A DNA stretch of 9,943 bases from Spirochaetia bacterium (GCA_007128345.1 SKXS01000238.1:1-9943), one strand, 5' to 3'. Positions 1-7,330 are shown, counted from the stretch's first letter. The notes: a model not told the origin generated them from the letters alone. Program-made: numbers and translations.

Positions 1-1
1 A

Positions 2-1663
2 ATTGTCGTTGGTCAGATCAATTCGAAGATCGCGGATTTCTCGGGAAATTCACAGAAGATGCTTAACGTTATCAGCAGAGCAGCACGTGATGGAGCTGAT
101 ATGGTCTTATTCCCTGAGCTCTCGCTGTGCGGGTACCCGCCTTTGGACCTGCTGACTTACCATAATTTCATCAGTGAAAATAATCGTGCACTTGCACGGC
201 TCTGTGAACAGATACCTCCAAGAATAGCAGTTGTACTAGGAAGTGTCGGTGAACGGACAAGCAAGGTAGGCAAGCCCCTGCAGAATGAAGCTGTAGTGCT
301 TGTAAACGGGAAGATCGCTCACCGGCAGGCTAAGACACTCCTTCCTACATACGATGTATTTGACGAGGACAGGTACTTTGAGCCTGCAAAGAGCCGCATA
401 CCTTTTTCGTACAAAGGCCTGAATTGCGGTATAGTTGTGTGTGAGGACATCTGGCTCAGGGGGTCGGGCACCTTCATCTATGCAGCTGATCCAGTTGGAG
501 ATCAAGTCAGACAGGGGGCTAATCTCCTCATAGTTCTTTCTGCGTCTCCGTACCATATCGGCAAGATTGAAGAACGTATAAACATCATCAAAGAACTTAG
601 CGAAACCCACGGGATTCCCGTGATATTTGTAAATGCCGTTGGGGCTAATGACTCCCTGATATTCGATGGCACTTCCATGGTCTTTTGGCCGGGAACCGGA
701 ATTACGGTAATGGCCTCTTCATTCACTGAGGATTACCTGATCTGCGAACTAGCAGATATGCCTAAGCAGCCTGCGGTTTCATACCATGAAGATGTCTATG
801 GTGACTTGGAACAGGCACTCGTGCTCGGGTTAACCGATTATATGGAGAAGACCGGATTTTCTCACGTTAATATTGGCCTTTCGGGGGGTATTGATTCCTC
901 TTTGGTTTCAGTGCTCGCGGTAAAAGCTTTAGGGCCAGATCGAGTGCATGCATATGCCATGCCGTCACGGTTTTCAACTTTTCATAGTCTTGAGGATTCC
1001 CGTGTGCTTGCAAAGCGGCTTGGTATCGGCTACGAAGAAATTTCCATAGAACCGATATTTTCTGTCATGCTTGAGAGCCTTACAACCAGTCTTGGCGATG
1101 GGCCGTTCGGTGTTACCGAAGAGAATATCCAGGCAAGGATACGGGGTATGATGCTCATGGCATGGTCAAATAAGAAAGGGTCCCTGCTGCTTACCACAGG
1201 CAATAAATCGGAACTAGCGGTAGGATACTGCACCCTCTATGGCGATATGTGCGGAAGCCTTTCGCTGATTGGTGACCTCATGAAGACGGAGGTGTTTTCT
1301 TTGTGCCGGCATATTAACCAGCAGGCCGGTGATGATCTTATACCTGAACGCGTGCTGACAAAACCACCTTCAGCCGAGCTGAGGCACGACCAGCGTGATG
1401 ATGACTCCCTTCCGCCATACGATGTGCTGGACAGCATACTGCGTTTGTACCTGATCCAGTGTGCTTCAGCTGAAGAGATCGTAGATGCAGGGTATGACCA
1501 GGAAACTGTACACAACGTTATCAGGCTTGTGGAGCTTAGTGAATATAAACGGAGACAGGCAGCCATGGTACTCAAAGTATCAGCCAAGGCCTTCGGGCAG
1601 GGACGGAGGATGCCTATCGCTAAAAGCTTGTATGAAGTCGAATCCATCAAGCCAACTCAATAA
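2..1663 (+). CDS. nadE: Glutamine-dependent NAD+ synthetase (5' end cut by window)
   Basis: Catalyses the last step of NAD+ synthesis: ATP-dependent amidation of nicotinic acid adenine dinucleotide using ammonia channelled from glutamine. The reading frame is already open at base 2 and the first residues (IVVGQINSKIADFSGN) match the usual start of the glutaminase domain, so only a few codons are missing. Counting from base 2, the N-terminal nitrilase-type amidase domain (about 1-250) shows the catalytic triad Glu39 (FPELSLCGYPP), Lys111 (AKTLLP) and Cys147 (GIVVCEDIW). The C-terminal synthetase domain has the ATP-pyrophosphatase P-loop SGGIDS at 294-299, followed by TTGNKSELAVGYCTLYGDM and KPPSAELR. 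About 553 residues are visible, the normal size for the two-domain bacterial form. It ends in TAA at 1661-1663, overlapping the end of the convergent GH13 gene by 17 bases. Family assignment is secure. Confidence 0.97.
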   Translation: MVVGQINSKIADFSGNSQKMLNVISRAARDGADMVLFPELSLCGYPPLDLLTYHNFISENNRALARLCEQIPPRIAVVLGSVGERTSKVGKPLQNEAVVLVNGKIAHRQAKTLLPTYDVFDEDRYFEPAKSRIPFSYKGLNCGIVVCEDIWLRGSGTFIYAADPVGDQVRQGANLLIVLSASPYHIGKIEERINIIKELSETHGIPVIFVNAVGANDSLIFDGTSMVFWPGTGITVMASSFTEDYLICELADMPKQPAVSYHEDVYGDLEQALVLGLTDYMEKTGFSHVNIGLSGGIDSSLVSVLAVKALGPDRVHAYAMPSRFSTFHSLEDSRVLAKRLGIGYEEISIEPIFSVMLESLTTSLGDGPFGVTEENIQARIRGMMLMAWSNKKGSLLLTTGNKSELAVGYCTLYGDMCGSLSLIGDLMKTEVFSLCRHINQQAGDDLIPERVLTKPPSAELRHDQRDDDSLPPYDVLDSILRLYLIQCASAEEIVDAGYDQETVHNVIRLVELSEYKRRQAAMVLKVSAKAFGQGRRMPIAKSLYEVESIKPTQ

Positions 1664-4600
1664 TTTTACTCACCTGGTATGATGATTGGGTTTCTGCAAG
1701 GTACCAACGGTGTATCATAGCATGTACACGCTGCTCCATGTGCATACGTTGCTGATCATTAAGCGACTCTTCCTCGAAGGAAAACAGCTGGGCCGCGGCG
1801 AGCCAGACAAGTGCTTCCTGGAATGATTCTTTGTGGTACCATTGGATGCCGTTATGCCAGTTGCTCTTAGTGAACTCCTGGAATAGAGGATCTGAGAAGA
1901 ACCAGGCGAGCTGGTCCTGGGAAGTTCTGTTGCCTGAAAGGACATCAATTGCCCATCCGTCATAACGCGTAAGAATTTCCGATCCGAGCAGGAACCTCGG
2001 TATCTCTTCAGGAGCCACGCCGAGGGATGTGAGCATCTCGTCGAATATGCTGTCCAAAAGGAGTTCTTTCGTATATCGGGGGTGAACCCCCACCCTTCGG
2101 CTTGCTCTTGTCATGGGACAGATCAGCAGAGATGTCAGAATGCCGACAGGAAATTCAGGCATGACCTTCATGGCGTGTATCAAAAAACGGCTCAGCGGGT
2201 ATGCAGCCCCTTCAGTGTCCAGTAGAGATATCTTTGAAAGCCTGGAGAAGAGGTTGAACAGCTGATCAGTCATTTCCAGAAGTACTCGCAGAGCGAACTC
2301 AGGCATTTGATCAATGAACTCCGTCCCTTCTGTATGAAATTCATTGTTCCATGACTGGATCAGTCCCCGGTACAGTGCCAGGTACCGCTGTTTGACCATG
2401 TCAAGGACCGTTTCGTCACCCTTGCAGAACGATGTTATTATGTGCAGCTGATCTTCCTGGGCAAATGGAAGAATCCACCTGTGGATCGGCCGAAGACGCA
2501 GCAGAAGCAGCTCATGGCCGATATTACTGCTGCCGGTACCCTGAAGCAGCCCAGCCAGTTCATGGTACAGTCCGCCAATATCTGCAACTTCCCTGAAATC
2601 CAGGTACACTTGGGTTTCGTAGCCGTTGAGATCAGCATAGAGACCATTCGTCCATACCTCCAGTGATGATCTGATGTACGAAAGCTTTCCGATCGGGTCA
2701 TGAAAGATGAGATACCGATGGTCGCCTGGAGAGAGGCCTAGTGCTTCAGCAATATGTTGAGTCGTATGAGATTGCTCTGCAGATTTATCCAGATACGGTG
2801 CCGAAGTGTGGAACCAGCCGGCGGTCCGTTCATAGGAGTTGTTGTAAATAATCAGGCCACGTTGAGTGCCTGTGCCGTTCGTATAGACATAGACATCCTG
2901 GTTGATACCTTCGCGGGTATGAAAATCATAGAGTCTGAACAGTTCAGCGCTGCAGAAGAGGGGTCGGAGCTTCAAAAGCGGGAATATGCGCCGGTAGTGT
3001 TCGTGTACCAGATGCTGGTTCGGGACCTCATTCCAGTACGACCGTGAGTACTCCATGCCGTACTTCTCATGGAACCCTTCAACTTGTCCATGGCCGAACA
3101 TAGGCAGTCCCGGCATAGTAGCCAGAAGAGTGGCTGCTCCAAAGTATTTATCTCCATCCCCGAATTGTGCAATAGCGGTATCTTCGTCCGGGTTGTTCAT
3201 GAAGTTGACGAACCGTTTAAGAATCTCCGGATCAAAGGTTATGGTATGCTTGATGGTATTTCGATACTTCTCATTCTCTTCGTTCTTGAGCATGTTCATA
3301 AAAGCGCTGTTATACACCCGGTGCATGCCCAGCGTACGAACGAAGTATCCCTCCATCATCCAGAAAGCCTCAGCCAGCAGGAGCGTATCAGGGGCCTGCT
3401 CTGCTATCCGGTCTACCACCTCTCTCCAGAATTCCTGGGGCATTGCTTTTTGAAAGCTCTCAGCATCCATACCGAATGCAGCCCTTCCGGGGATGTCTCC
3501 TCCATGTCCGGGGCGTGGGTACCAAAGTCGCTGGATATGCCGCTTAGCCAGGGTCATGGCTGCATCAAAACGTATGACTGGAAAGCTTCGGGCAACATGT
3601 ACAATCGTCTCTATCACCAGCTCGCGGGTACGAGGATTCAGGTAGTCAAGCTGGGCGGTATCATTCCATGGAGTGGCTGTCCCGTCGTTTCCATGATATA
3701 TATACCGGGTATCTCCGGTAGAAAAGTGAACCCGTTTGCATGTGACCGCCGCATCAGTCCTGTCATAGTAGTGATCTTCCAGATATACCCCTACATCGGA
3801 ATGACCGCAGAGATCCTCGCCGGTATACGTATATGCCGGGAAAGGAGGATAGGGGACGTGGAGAAACAAATCCGGTTCGGAGATCATCCAGTCGGAATCC
3901 AATCCCGTATGGTTAGGGACCATGTCGCATGCAAGCCTGATGCCCCGCATGCTGCAGCGCTCCTTCAGTGCATGAAGCGCCTCCCATCCGCCCAGGGAGT
4001 CAGCAATTTCGTAGCGCAGCAGGGAGTAGGCCGAAGCTTCAGCTTCCGGGTTTCCGCACCGATGCTTAATGGTTCGCGAAGCGGGGCTTCGCTCCCAAAG
4101 GCCAATGAGCCACAATGAGGAGAATCCCCGTTCTGCCAGGATATCAAGCTCCTGATCTGGGATCTGGTCCAATCGGGTTATAGGATACCCGTACTGCTTT
4201 GACAGCTGGTCAAACCATACCAAAGTGCTTTTAGCAATCATCACGACCCGGGACATCCAGTTGGCATCCACACTGAACTGCTCAAGCTCCATGTCGAGCC
4301 CCGTATAATCCGGCTCCATGGATGGTCCGCTTCCTGGAGGAAAGATAGGTCGCTTCTCCTCCTTGATAACATCCATAACCCGCAGCAAGTCTTCCAGTAG
4401 ATCGGGTATGAATTCTTTCCAATGGATACGTACGAATTCGAGCTGCTTGACCAGGTCATCAGGGTATGCATGAATCGGTTCAAGCAGCAGTGCGGGAAGA
4501 CTCTTGCCGGTACTGCCCACCGGGGGCAGGGAGGCAAGGTAGTCAAAGAGGTGGTTCACCAGCGGTATATAGGATGCATGCTTCTTCAGTGGACTGCTGT

Positions 4601-5042
4601 CAAAAAACATGGGAACAGCTGAGATGACTGCCCGGTTTTTCTGAAAAATCTCGTGTATGAACAGATCAGCCATCCGTATATCGTCTTTTTCAACCTCATC
4701 GGTACCGAGCGGGAAGTGTTCAGCATAGGTGCTGAGCACCTTGGAGACATCAGGTATTCTGCCGCTGACCTGTTTCCGGAATTCCTTGAAGGCGTCAGAA
4801 GGACCATCGGAAAGGTACACAGAAATGATTTCCCGGTAGACCGCAGCAAGAAGTCCTGTGGCGTAGATGACAGAGAGCGATGGTTTGGGGACAACTCCCG
4901 CCGCATTGCAGGCGTGTACCAGTTCATGGGCTGTCCGATAATGACTGGTAACCCCCTCGTCGCTTGAAAAAAGTATCTGTGTGATGCCGAGCTTACGCCG
5001 TGCCTGCAATGCTATTCTGAGACCATGCTGATTCACGTACAT
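1647..5042 (-). CDS. Large intracellular GH13 alpha-amylase-family protein
   Basis: A 1,131-residue protein of glycoside hydrolase family 13, expected to cleave or transfer alpha-glucans such as glycogen or maltodextrin; the exact reaction is not readable. No signal peptide is visible, so it should act in the cytoplasm. The barrel lies at about 290-720. Region I is DMVPNH (373-378). Region II is IRFDAAMTL with nucleophile Asp493. Region III is LLLAEAFW with acid/base Glu558. Region IV reads FMNNPDED around Asp619, with Pro where most members have His (NHD). About 270 residues precede the barrel and about 400 follow it; both flanks look helical and match no named domain I recognise, including a C-terminal NWHNGIQWYHKESFQEAL stretch (1061-1078). 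I recall similar long uncharacterised GH13 proteins in other anaerobes. It follows pth on the same strand but has its own promoter. Start is ATG 5042 or GTG 5036 (see the ribosome-binding entry). Family certain, substrate unknown. Confidence 0.9.
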   Translation of the reverse strand: MYVNQHGLRIALQARRKLGITQILFSSDEGVTSHYRTAHELVHACNAAGVVPKPSLSVIYATGLLAAVYREIISVYLSDGPSDAFKEFRKQVSGRIPDVSKVLSTYAEHFPLGTDEVEKDDIRMADLFIHEIFQKNRAVISAVPMFFDSSPLKKHASYIPLVNHLFDYLASLPPVGSTGKSLPALLLEPIHAYPDDLVKQLEFVRIHWKEFIPDLLEDLLRVMDVIKEEKRPIFPPGSGPSMEPDYTGLDMELEQFSVDANWMSRVVMIAKSTLVWFDQLSKQYGYPITRLDQIPDQELDILAERGFSSLWLIGLWERSPASRTIKHRCGNPEAEASAYSLLRYEIADSLGGWEALHALKERCSMRGIRLACDMVPNHTGLDSDWMISEPDLFLHVPYPPFPAYTYTGEDLCGHSDVGVYLEDHYYDRTDAAVTCKRVHFSTGDTRYIYHGNDGTATPWNDTAQLDYLNPRTRELVIETIVHVARSFPVIRFDAAMTLAKRHIQRLWYPRPGHGGDIPGRAAFGMDAESFQKAMPQEFWREVVDRIAEQAPDTLLLAEAFWMMEGYFVRTLGMHRVYNSAFMNMLKNEENEKYRNTIKHTITFDPEILKRFVNFMNNPDEDTAIAQFGDGDKYFGAATLLATMPGLPMFGHGQVEGFHEKYGMEYSRSYWNEVPNQHLVHEHYRRIFPLLKLRPLFCSAELFRLYDFHTREGINQDVYVYTNGTGTQRGLIIYNNSYERTAGWFHTSAPYLDKSAEQSHTTQHIAEALGLSPGDHRYLIFHDPIGKLSYIRSSLEVWTNGLYADLNGYETQVYLDFREVADIGGLYHELAGLLQGTGSSNIGHELLLLRLRPIHRWILPFAQEDQLHIITSFCKGDETVLDMVKQRYLALYRGLIQSWNNEFHTEGTEFIDQMPEFALRVLLEMTDQLFNLFSRLSKISLLDTEGAAYPLSRFLIHAMKVMPEFPVGILTSLLICPMTRASRRVGVHPRYTKELLLDSIFDEMLTSLGVAPEEIPRFLLGSEILTRYDGWAIDVLSGNRTSQDQLAWFFSDPLFQEFTKSNWHNGIQWYHKESFQEALVWLAAAQLFSFEEESLNDQQRMHMEQRVHAMIHRWYLAETQSSYQVSKIIELA

Positions 5043-5048
5043 CCTCCT
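5034..5048 (-). promoter_or_regulatory. Ribosome binding site and ambiguous start of GH13 gene
   Basis: On the minus strand a full AGGAGG Shine-Dalgarno sequence (5043-5048) directly abuts the ATG at 5040-5042 with no spacer, which is too close for normal initiation. Two codons further in, an in-frame GTG (5034-5036) sits 6 bases after the AGGAGG, an ideal distance. The true start is therefore probably GTG, shortening the protein by two residues. The sequence alone cannot exclude the ATG. Confidence 0.6.
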
Positions 5049-5060
5049 GAGGGTGTATCA

Positions 5061-5075
5061 CTTGATTATATCAAG
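5061..5075. repeat. Perfect inverted repeat over the GH13 -10 box
   Basis: CTTGAT-TAT-ATCAAG, with 6-base arms and a 3-base centre. It completely contains the -10 hexamer of the GH13 promoter on the minus strand. Such a position suits a repressor operator, but the arms are short and an AT-rich -10 element is itself prone to symmetry, so regulation is only inferred. Confidence 0.5.
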
Positions 5076-5093
5076 GTGGATCTGAGGAGTCGA
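5065..5093 (-). promoter_or_regulatory. Extended -10 promoter of GH13 gene
   Basis: Reading the minus strand: a -35-like TCGACT (5088-5093, four of six matches to TTGACA), a 17-base spacer, then a perfect TATAAT (5065-5070) preceded by TGA, which makes the extended -10 form TGnTATAAT. Transcription would begin near 5057, giving a leader of about 15 bases that carries the AGGAGG site. The GH13 gene can thus be transcribed independently of pth, which lies 77 bases upstream. No terminator for pth is seen in the gap. Confidence 0.7.
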
Positions 5094-5119
5094 CACAAAG
5101 AAATGTATTCTGTTCACAA

Positions 5120-5677
5120 CTAAGCTAATAACCATACCTTCTTTTGTTCCGGCGGTATGAATTCATCAATAGATGAAGCAAATAGCGCAGCTCCCCTTGT
5201 GATATATGTATCAAGGAGAGATTCTTCATCGGGCGTGAACCTGCTGAGCACAAATGACGAAACCGATCCCCGCTCAGGTCTGCCGATTCCTAGCCGCAGC
5301 CGGTAAAAGTCACGGCTTCCAAGTGCTCCCGTGATGGAGCGGAGACCGTTATGCCCCCCAAGTCCTCCGCCTTTACGTACTTCAGCCCATCCAAAGGGCA
5401 GCTCCAGATCGTCATGGAGAATGATCAGTTCATCAGGTGGTACGGAGAAAAAGGAACACGCTGCTGAGACTGCCTTCCCGCATAGATTCATGAAGGTATT
5501 AGGGATGATCATGTGCAGTTGCGTATCTGGAAGCTTCGCGTAACGGCTGTGGAATTTAGTTTTCCAGTTCACCTGATACGTTTTCACATATGCAAGCAGG
5601 ACCATTTCTCCCAGGTTATGGCGGGTTCGTGCATATGCGTTCCCAGGATTTCCCAGAGCTGCAGCTAGCCTGATCAT
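5120..5677 (-). CDS. pth: Peptidyl-tRNA hydrolase
   Basis: Hydrolyses the ester bond of peptidyl-tRNA that drops off ribosomes, recycling tRNA in the cytoplasm; usually essential. With the start at ATG 5677 the protein has 185 residues, close to the family norm of about 190, and begins MIRLAAALGNPGNAYARTRHN. This start places the catalytic histidine at position 20, the same number as in E. coli Pth. The other active-site residues are present: Asn64 (TFMNLCG), Asp89 (HDDLELPFG) and Asn110 (GGHNGLRS). The frame stays open upstream to another ATG at 5776, but those 33 residues are unlike the family. The ribosome binding site is weak (GGTAA upstream). Gene order is pth then GH13 gene, 77 bases apart. 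Divergent from the NIF3-like small gene. Confidence 0.95.
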   Translation of the reverse strand: MIRLAAALGNPGNAYARTRHNLGEMVLLAYVKTYQVNWKTKFHSRYAKLPDTQLHMIIPNTFMNLCGKAVSAACSFFSVPPDELIILHDDLELPFGWAEVRKGGGLGGHNGLRSITGALGSRDFYRLRLGIGRPERGSVSSFVLSRFTPDEESLLDTYITRGAALFASSIDEFIPPEQKKVWLLA

Positions 5678-5737
5678 AGGGTTACCATGATGCATCAGAA
5701 CGCCCATGTCAAGGGTACTGCAATTCACAGATGAATA

Positions 5738-5746
5738 TGGTATGAT
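5738..5746 (+). promoter_or_regulatory. Extended -10 promoter of NIF3-like small gene
   Basis: TGGTATGAT fits the extended -10 pattern TGnTATAAT with one mismatch. The -35 position (CTGCAA, 5718-5723) matches poorly, which is tolerated by extended -10 promoters. Transcription would begin near 5753, just ahead of the AAGGAG at 5756. The layout (extended -10 and very short leader) copies that of the GH13 promoter. Confidence 0.5.
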
Positions 5747-5755
5747 TCTGCAGAT

Positions 5756-5761
5756 AAGGAG
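5756..5761 (+). promoter_or_regulatory. Ribosome binding site fixing start 5769
   Basis: AAGGAG lies 7 bases before ATG 5769. The frame is open further upstream to an ATG at 5706, but that codon has no such site and would lie upstream of the predicted promoter. The gene therefore starts at 5769. Confidence 0.8.
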
Positions 5762-5768
5762 CTTGCAT

Positions 5769-6095
5769 ATGTACATTCTTGTTGTCTATGTGCCTGCTGA
5801 TTACCTGGATCAGGTGAAGAGGGCAGTGTTCGCTGCAGGTGCAGGGATGCTGGGAGATTACGGGGAGTGTTCATGGGAAACAGAGGGAGTAGGCCAGTTC
5901 AGATCGCTTGAGGGGAGCAGCCCGTTCATTGGATCACAGGGAGAATTGAGCAAGGTTCCTGAAATCCGTTTGGAAATAACTGTGAGGGAAGGATATGAAC
6001 GGGCAGTGCTGCAGTCCATGCGCAAAGCTCATCCGTACGAGGAACCTGCATACCATCTGTATAAAGGCTTGACCATCAATGATCTGCAAATGTGA
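5769..6095 (+). CDS. Stand-alone YqfO/NIF3 inserted-domain protein
   Basis: A 108-residue protein matching the small CutA/PII-like ferredoxin-fold domain that in NIF3 proteins of the YqfO type is inserted between the two halves of the NIF3 fold. Here that domain is the whole protein. Family wording is clear: MYILVVYVPADYLDQVKRAVFAAGAG at the start, GQFRSLEGSSPFIG at 42-55, and HPYEEPAYHLY at 88-98. The NIF3 metal-binding halves are absent, so it should not be called a GTP cyclohydrolase or a NIF3 metalloprotein. No function is established for the stand-alone form; a small-ligand or metal-sensing role like PII or CutA is only an analogy. It is cytoplasmic by appearance. It precedes the homocysteine operon by 75 bases in the same direction and might be read through into it. 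Confidence 0.85.
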   Translation: MYILVVYVPADYLDQVKRAVFAAGAGMLGDYGECSWETEGVGQFRSLEGSSPFIGSQGELSKVPEIRLEITVREGYERAVLQSMRKAHPYEEPAYHLYKGLTINDLQM

Positions 6096-6097
6096 GG

Positions 6098-6113
6098 CTC
6101 TCTTGACGGAGAG
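6098..6113. repeat. Short inverted repeat around a -35 box
   Basis: CTCTC-TTGACG-GAGAG: 5-base arms flank exactly the hexamer proposed as the -35 box of the homocysteine operon. It could be an operator half-site pair or a weak hairpin at the 3' end of the upstream gene. There is no T-run after it, so it is not a classical terminator. Confidence 0.4.
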
Positions 6114-6131
6114 GGTCTTACGGACTATCTT
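6103..6131 (+). promoter_or_regulatory. Promoter of homocysteine/methionine operon
   Basis: TTGACG (6103-6108, five of six matches) and TATCTT (6126-6131, four of six) are separated by 17 bases. Transcription would begin near 6138, leaving a leader of about 33 bases with AGAGG and AAGG (6157-6160, 10 bases before the ATG) as ribosome-binding candidates. That leader is too short for a riboswitch, so any methionine control should act at the promoter or elsewhere. Confidence 0.55.
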
Positions 6132-6170
6132 GAGGAGAAAAAAACGAACGAGAGGTAAGGTAACGGTGAG

Positions 6171-7319
6171 ATGGCTGTAAAAAAGAGTTATGACGAGATC
6201 AATGAAAAAATCAGAAAAGGCCAGGCTGTTGTGGTTACTGCTGAAGAAGTCTCCCAAATGGCACTTGAATGTGACCCCGGTGAGATTGCCAGAAAAGTCG
6301 ATGTGGTGACCACGGCGACATTCGGACCGATGTGCTCATCAGGTGCATTCATTAATTTCGGACATTATGATCCACCCATTAGAATGGAGGAGGTGCTGCT
6401 CAATGATGTTCCGGCGTATGCCGGCCTTGCCGCAGTTGATGCCTATATCGGCGCTACTGCTGAGTCGAAGTACAATGAAACCTACGGAGGGGCGCACGTC
6501 ATTGAGGAACTGATTGAGGGGAAGGAGATAAGGCTCAAGGCAAAAGCCAGGGGGACTGACTGCTATCCTACAAAAGAGGTTGAAACCATTGTAAACAAGG
6601 AATTGGTCAACGAGTTTTTCCTTTTTAACCCGCGCAATGCCTATCAGAACTATGCCGCTGCCGTGAATTCTCTTGGGCATACCATCTATACCTACATGGG
6701 CTCTCTGCTGCCGCGCTTCGGCAATGCGACATACTCCACTTCGGGGGAGCTGAGTCCGCTGCTCAATGATCCGGATTTCCGTACAGTAGGTATCGGTACG
6801 AGGATATTTCTCGGAGGAGCCCAAGGATTCGTATCCTGGTATGGAACCCAGTTCAATACATCCAAGCAGAAGAATATCTACGGGGTACCCACCAGCAACG
6901 CCGGAACCTTGTCGGTCATAGGTGATGCAAAACAGATGCACACAAGATACATCAAGGCGGCCTATATGGAGCGCTACGGCGTAACGCTTTTTGTCGGTAT
7001 CGGCATACCCATACCAGTGCTTGATGAGGAGCTGGCAAGATCTGTGTCAATCAGGAATGAACACATAGAGACCACGGTCCTTGACTATGGCCGGTCTGAG
7101 AAGCCGATTGTCGGTACTGCTACCTATGCAATGCTGCGGTCTGGTACCATTGAGATAAACGGAAAGAAGGTCAAGACCGCTCCGGTTTCAAGCCTTCTGA
7201 GAGCCAGGGAGATTGCTGGGGAGCTTAAGCAATGGATCCAGGGTGGTCAGTTTGAGATCACCAAACCGATTGAACACTTTCCAACGCACACCCACGTGAA
7301 GGGCCTGAAACGGCAGTAA
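6171..7319 (+). CDS. Homocysteine biosynthesis protein, COG1900/DUF39
   Basis: Member of the DUF39/HcyBio family. In Methanosarcina acetivorans the homologue MA1821, with its ferredoxin partner, makes homocysteine from aspartate semialdehyde and sulfide, replacing O-acetyl- or O-succinyl-homoserine chemistry. The 382-residue protein carries both cysteines I recall as conserved and important in that family: Cys55 in TFGPMCSSGAFINFGHYDPP and Cys131 in ARGTDCYPTKEV. The glycine-rich central part (GTRIFLGGAQGFVSWYGTQFN, about 209-229) is also typical. It ends soon after THTHVKGLKRQ, so the C-terminal CBS-domain pair of the archaeal protein is missing. No signal peptide or membrane segment is seen, so it should act in the cytoplasm. 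It is the first gene of the operon, and its stop overlaps an ATG of the next frame (TAATG). Confidence 0.92.
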   Translation: MAVKKSYDEINEKIRKGQAVVVTAEEVSQMALECDPGEIARKVDVVTTATFGPMCSSGAFINFGHYDPPIRMEEVLLNDVPAYAGLAAVDAYIGATAESKYNETYGGAHVIEELIEGKEIRLKAKARGTDCYPTKEVETIVNKELVNEFFLFNPRNAYQNYAAAVNSLGHTIYTYMGSLLPRFGNATYSTSGELSPLLNDPDFRTVGIGTRIFLGGAQGFVSWYGTQFNTSKQKNIYGVPTSNAGTLSVIGDAKQMHTRYIKAAYMERYGVTLFVGIGIPIPVLDEELARSVSIRNEHIETTVLDYGRSEKPIVGTATYAMLRSGTIEINGKKVKTAPVSSLLRAREIAGELKQWIQGGQFEITKPIEHFPTHTHVKGLKRQ

Positions 7320-7320
7320 T

Positions 7321-7324
7321 GGAG
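7321..7324 (+). promoter_or_regulatory. Ribosome binding site fixing start 7331
   Basis: GGAG lies 6 bases before ATG 7331. The in-frame ATG at 7319 overlaps the upstream stop codon but would place this GGAG inside its own second codon, leaving it without a proper site. The 7331 start also gives the usual NIL-domain beginning (MNKRYIFTFSPDIVNRPI). Confidence 0.7.
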
Positions 7325-7330
7325 CGCAAC

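Noticed and set aside
3069..4118. A 349-codon plus-strand open frame opposite the GH13 gene
   Set aside because: It lies entirely antisense to the GH13 catalytic domain, its translation shows no family motif, and it has no ribosome binding site of note. It is a shadow of the real gene.
5707..5712. Perfect TTGACA on the minus strand as a -35 box for pth
   Set aside because: At 17 bases the -10 position reads CATGGT, a poor match, and transcription would begin at the start codon itself. No convincing pth promoter was found.
5678..5776. Longer N-terminus for peptidyl-tRNA hydrolase (ATG 5776)
   Set aside because: The extra 33 residues are unlike the family, and the ATG 5677 start gives the standard catalytic His20 numbering.
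6098..6120. Rho-independent terminator after the NIF3-like gene
   Set aside because: The stem is only five base pairs and is not followed by a T-run.
6096..6170. Possible SAM or S-adenosylhomocysteine riboswitch ahead of the homocysteine operon
   Set aside because: The gap is only 75 bases, about 33 of them transcribed from the predicted promoter, and no conserved riboswitch core is recognisable.
6339..6941. A 200-codon minus-strand open frame
   Set aside because: Antisense to the DUF39 coding region with no recognisable protein motif; a shadow frame.
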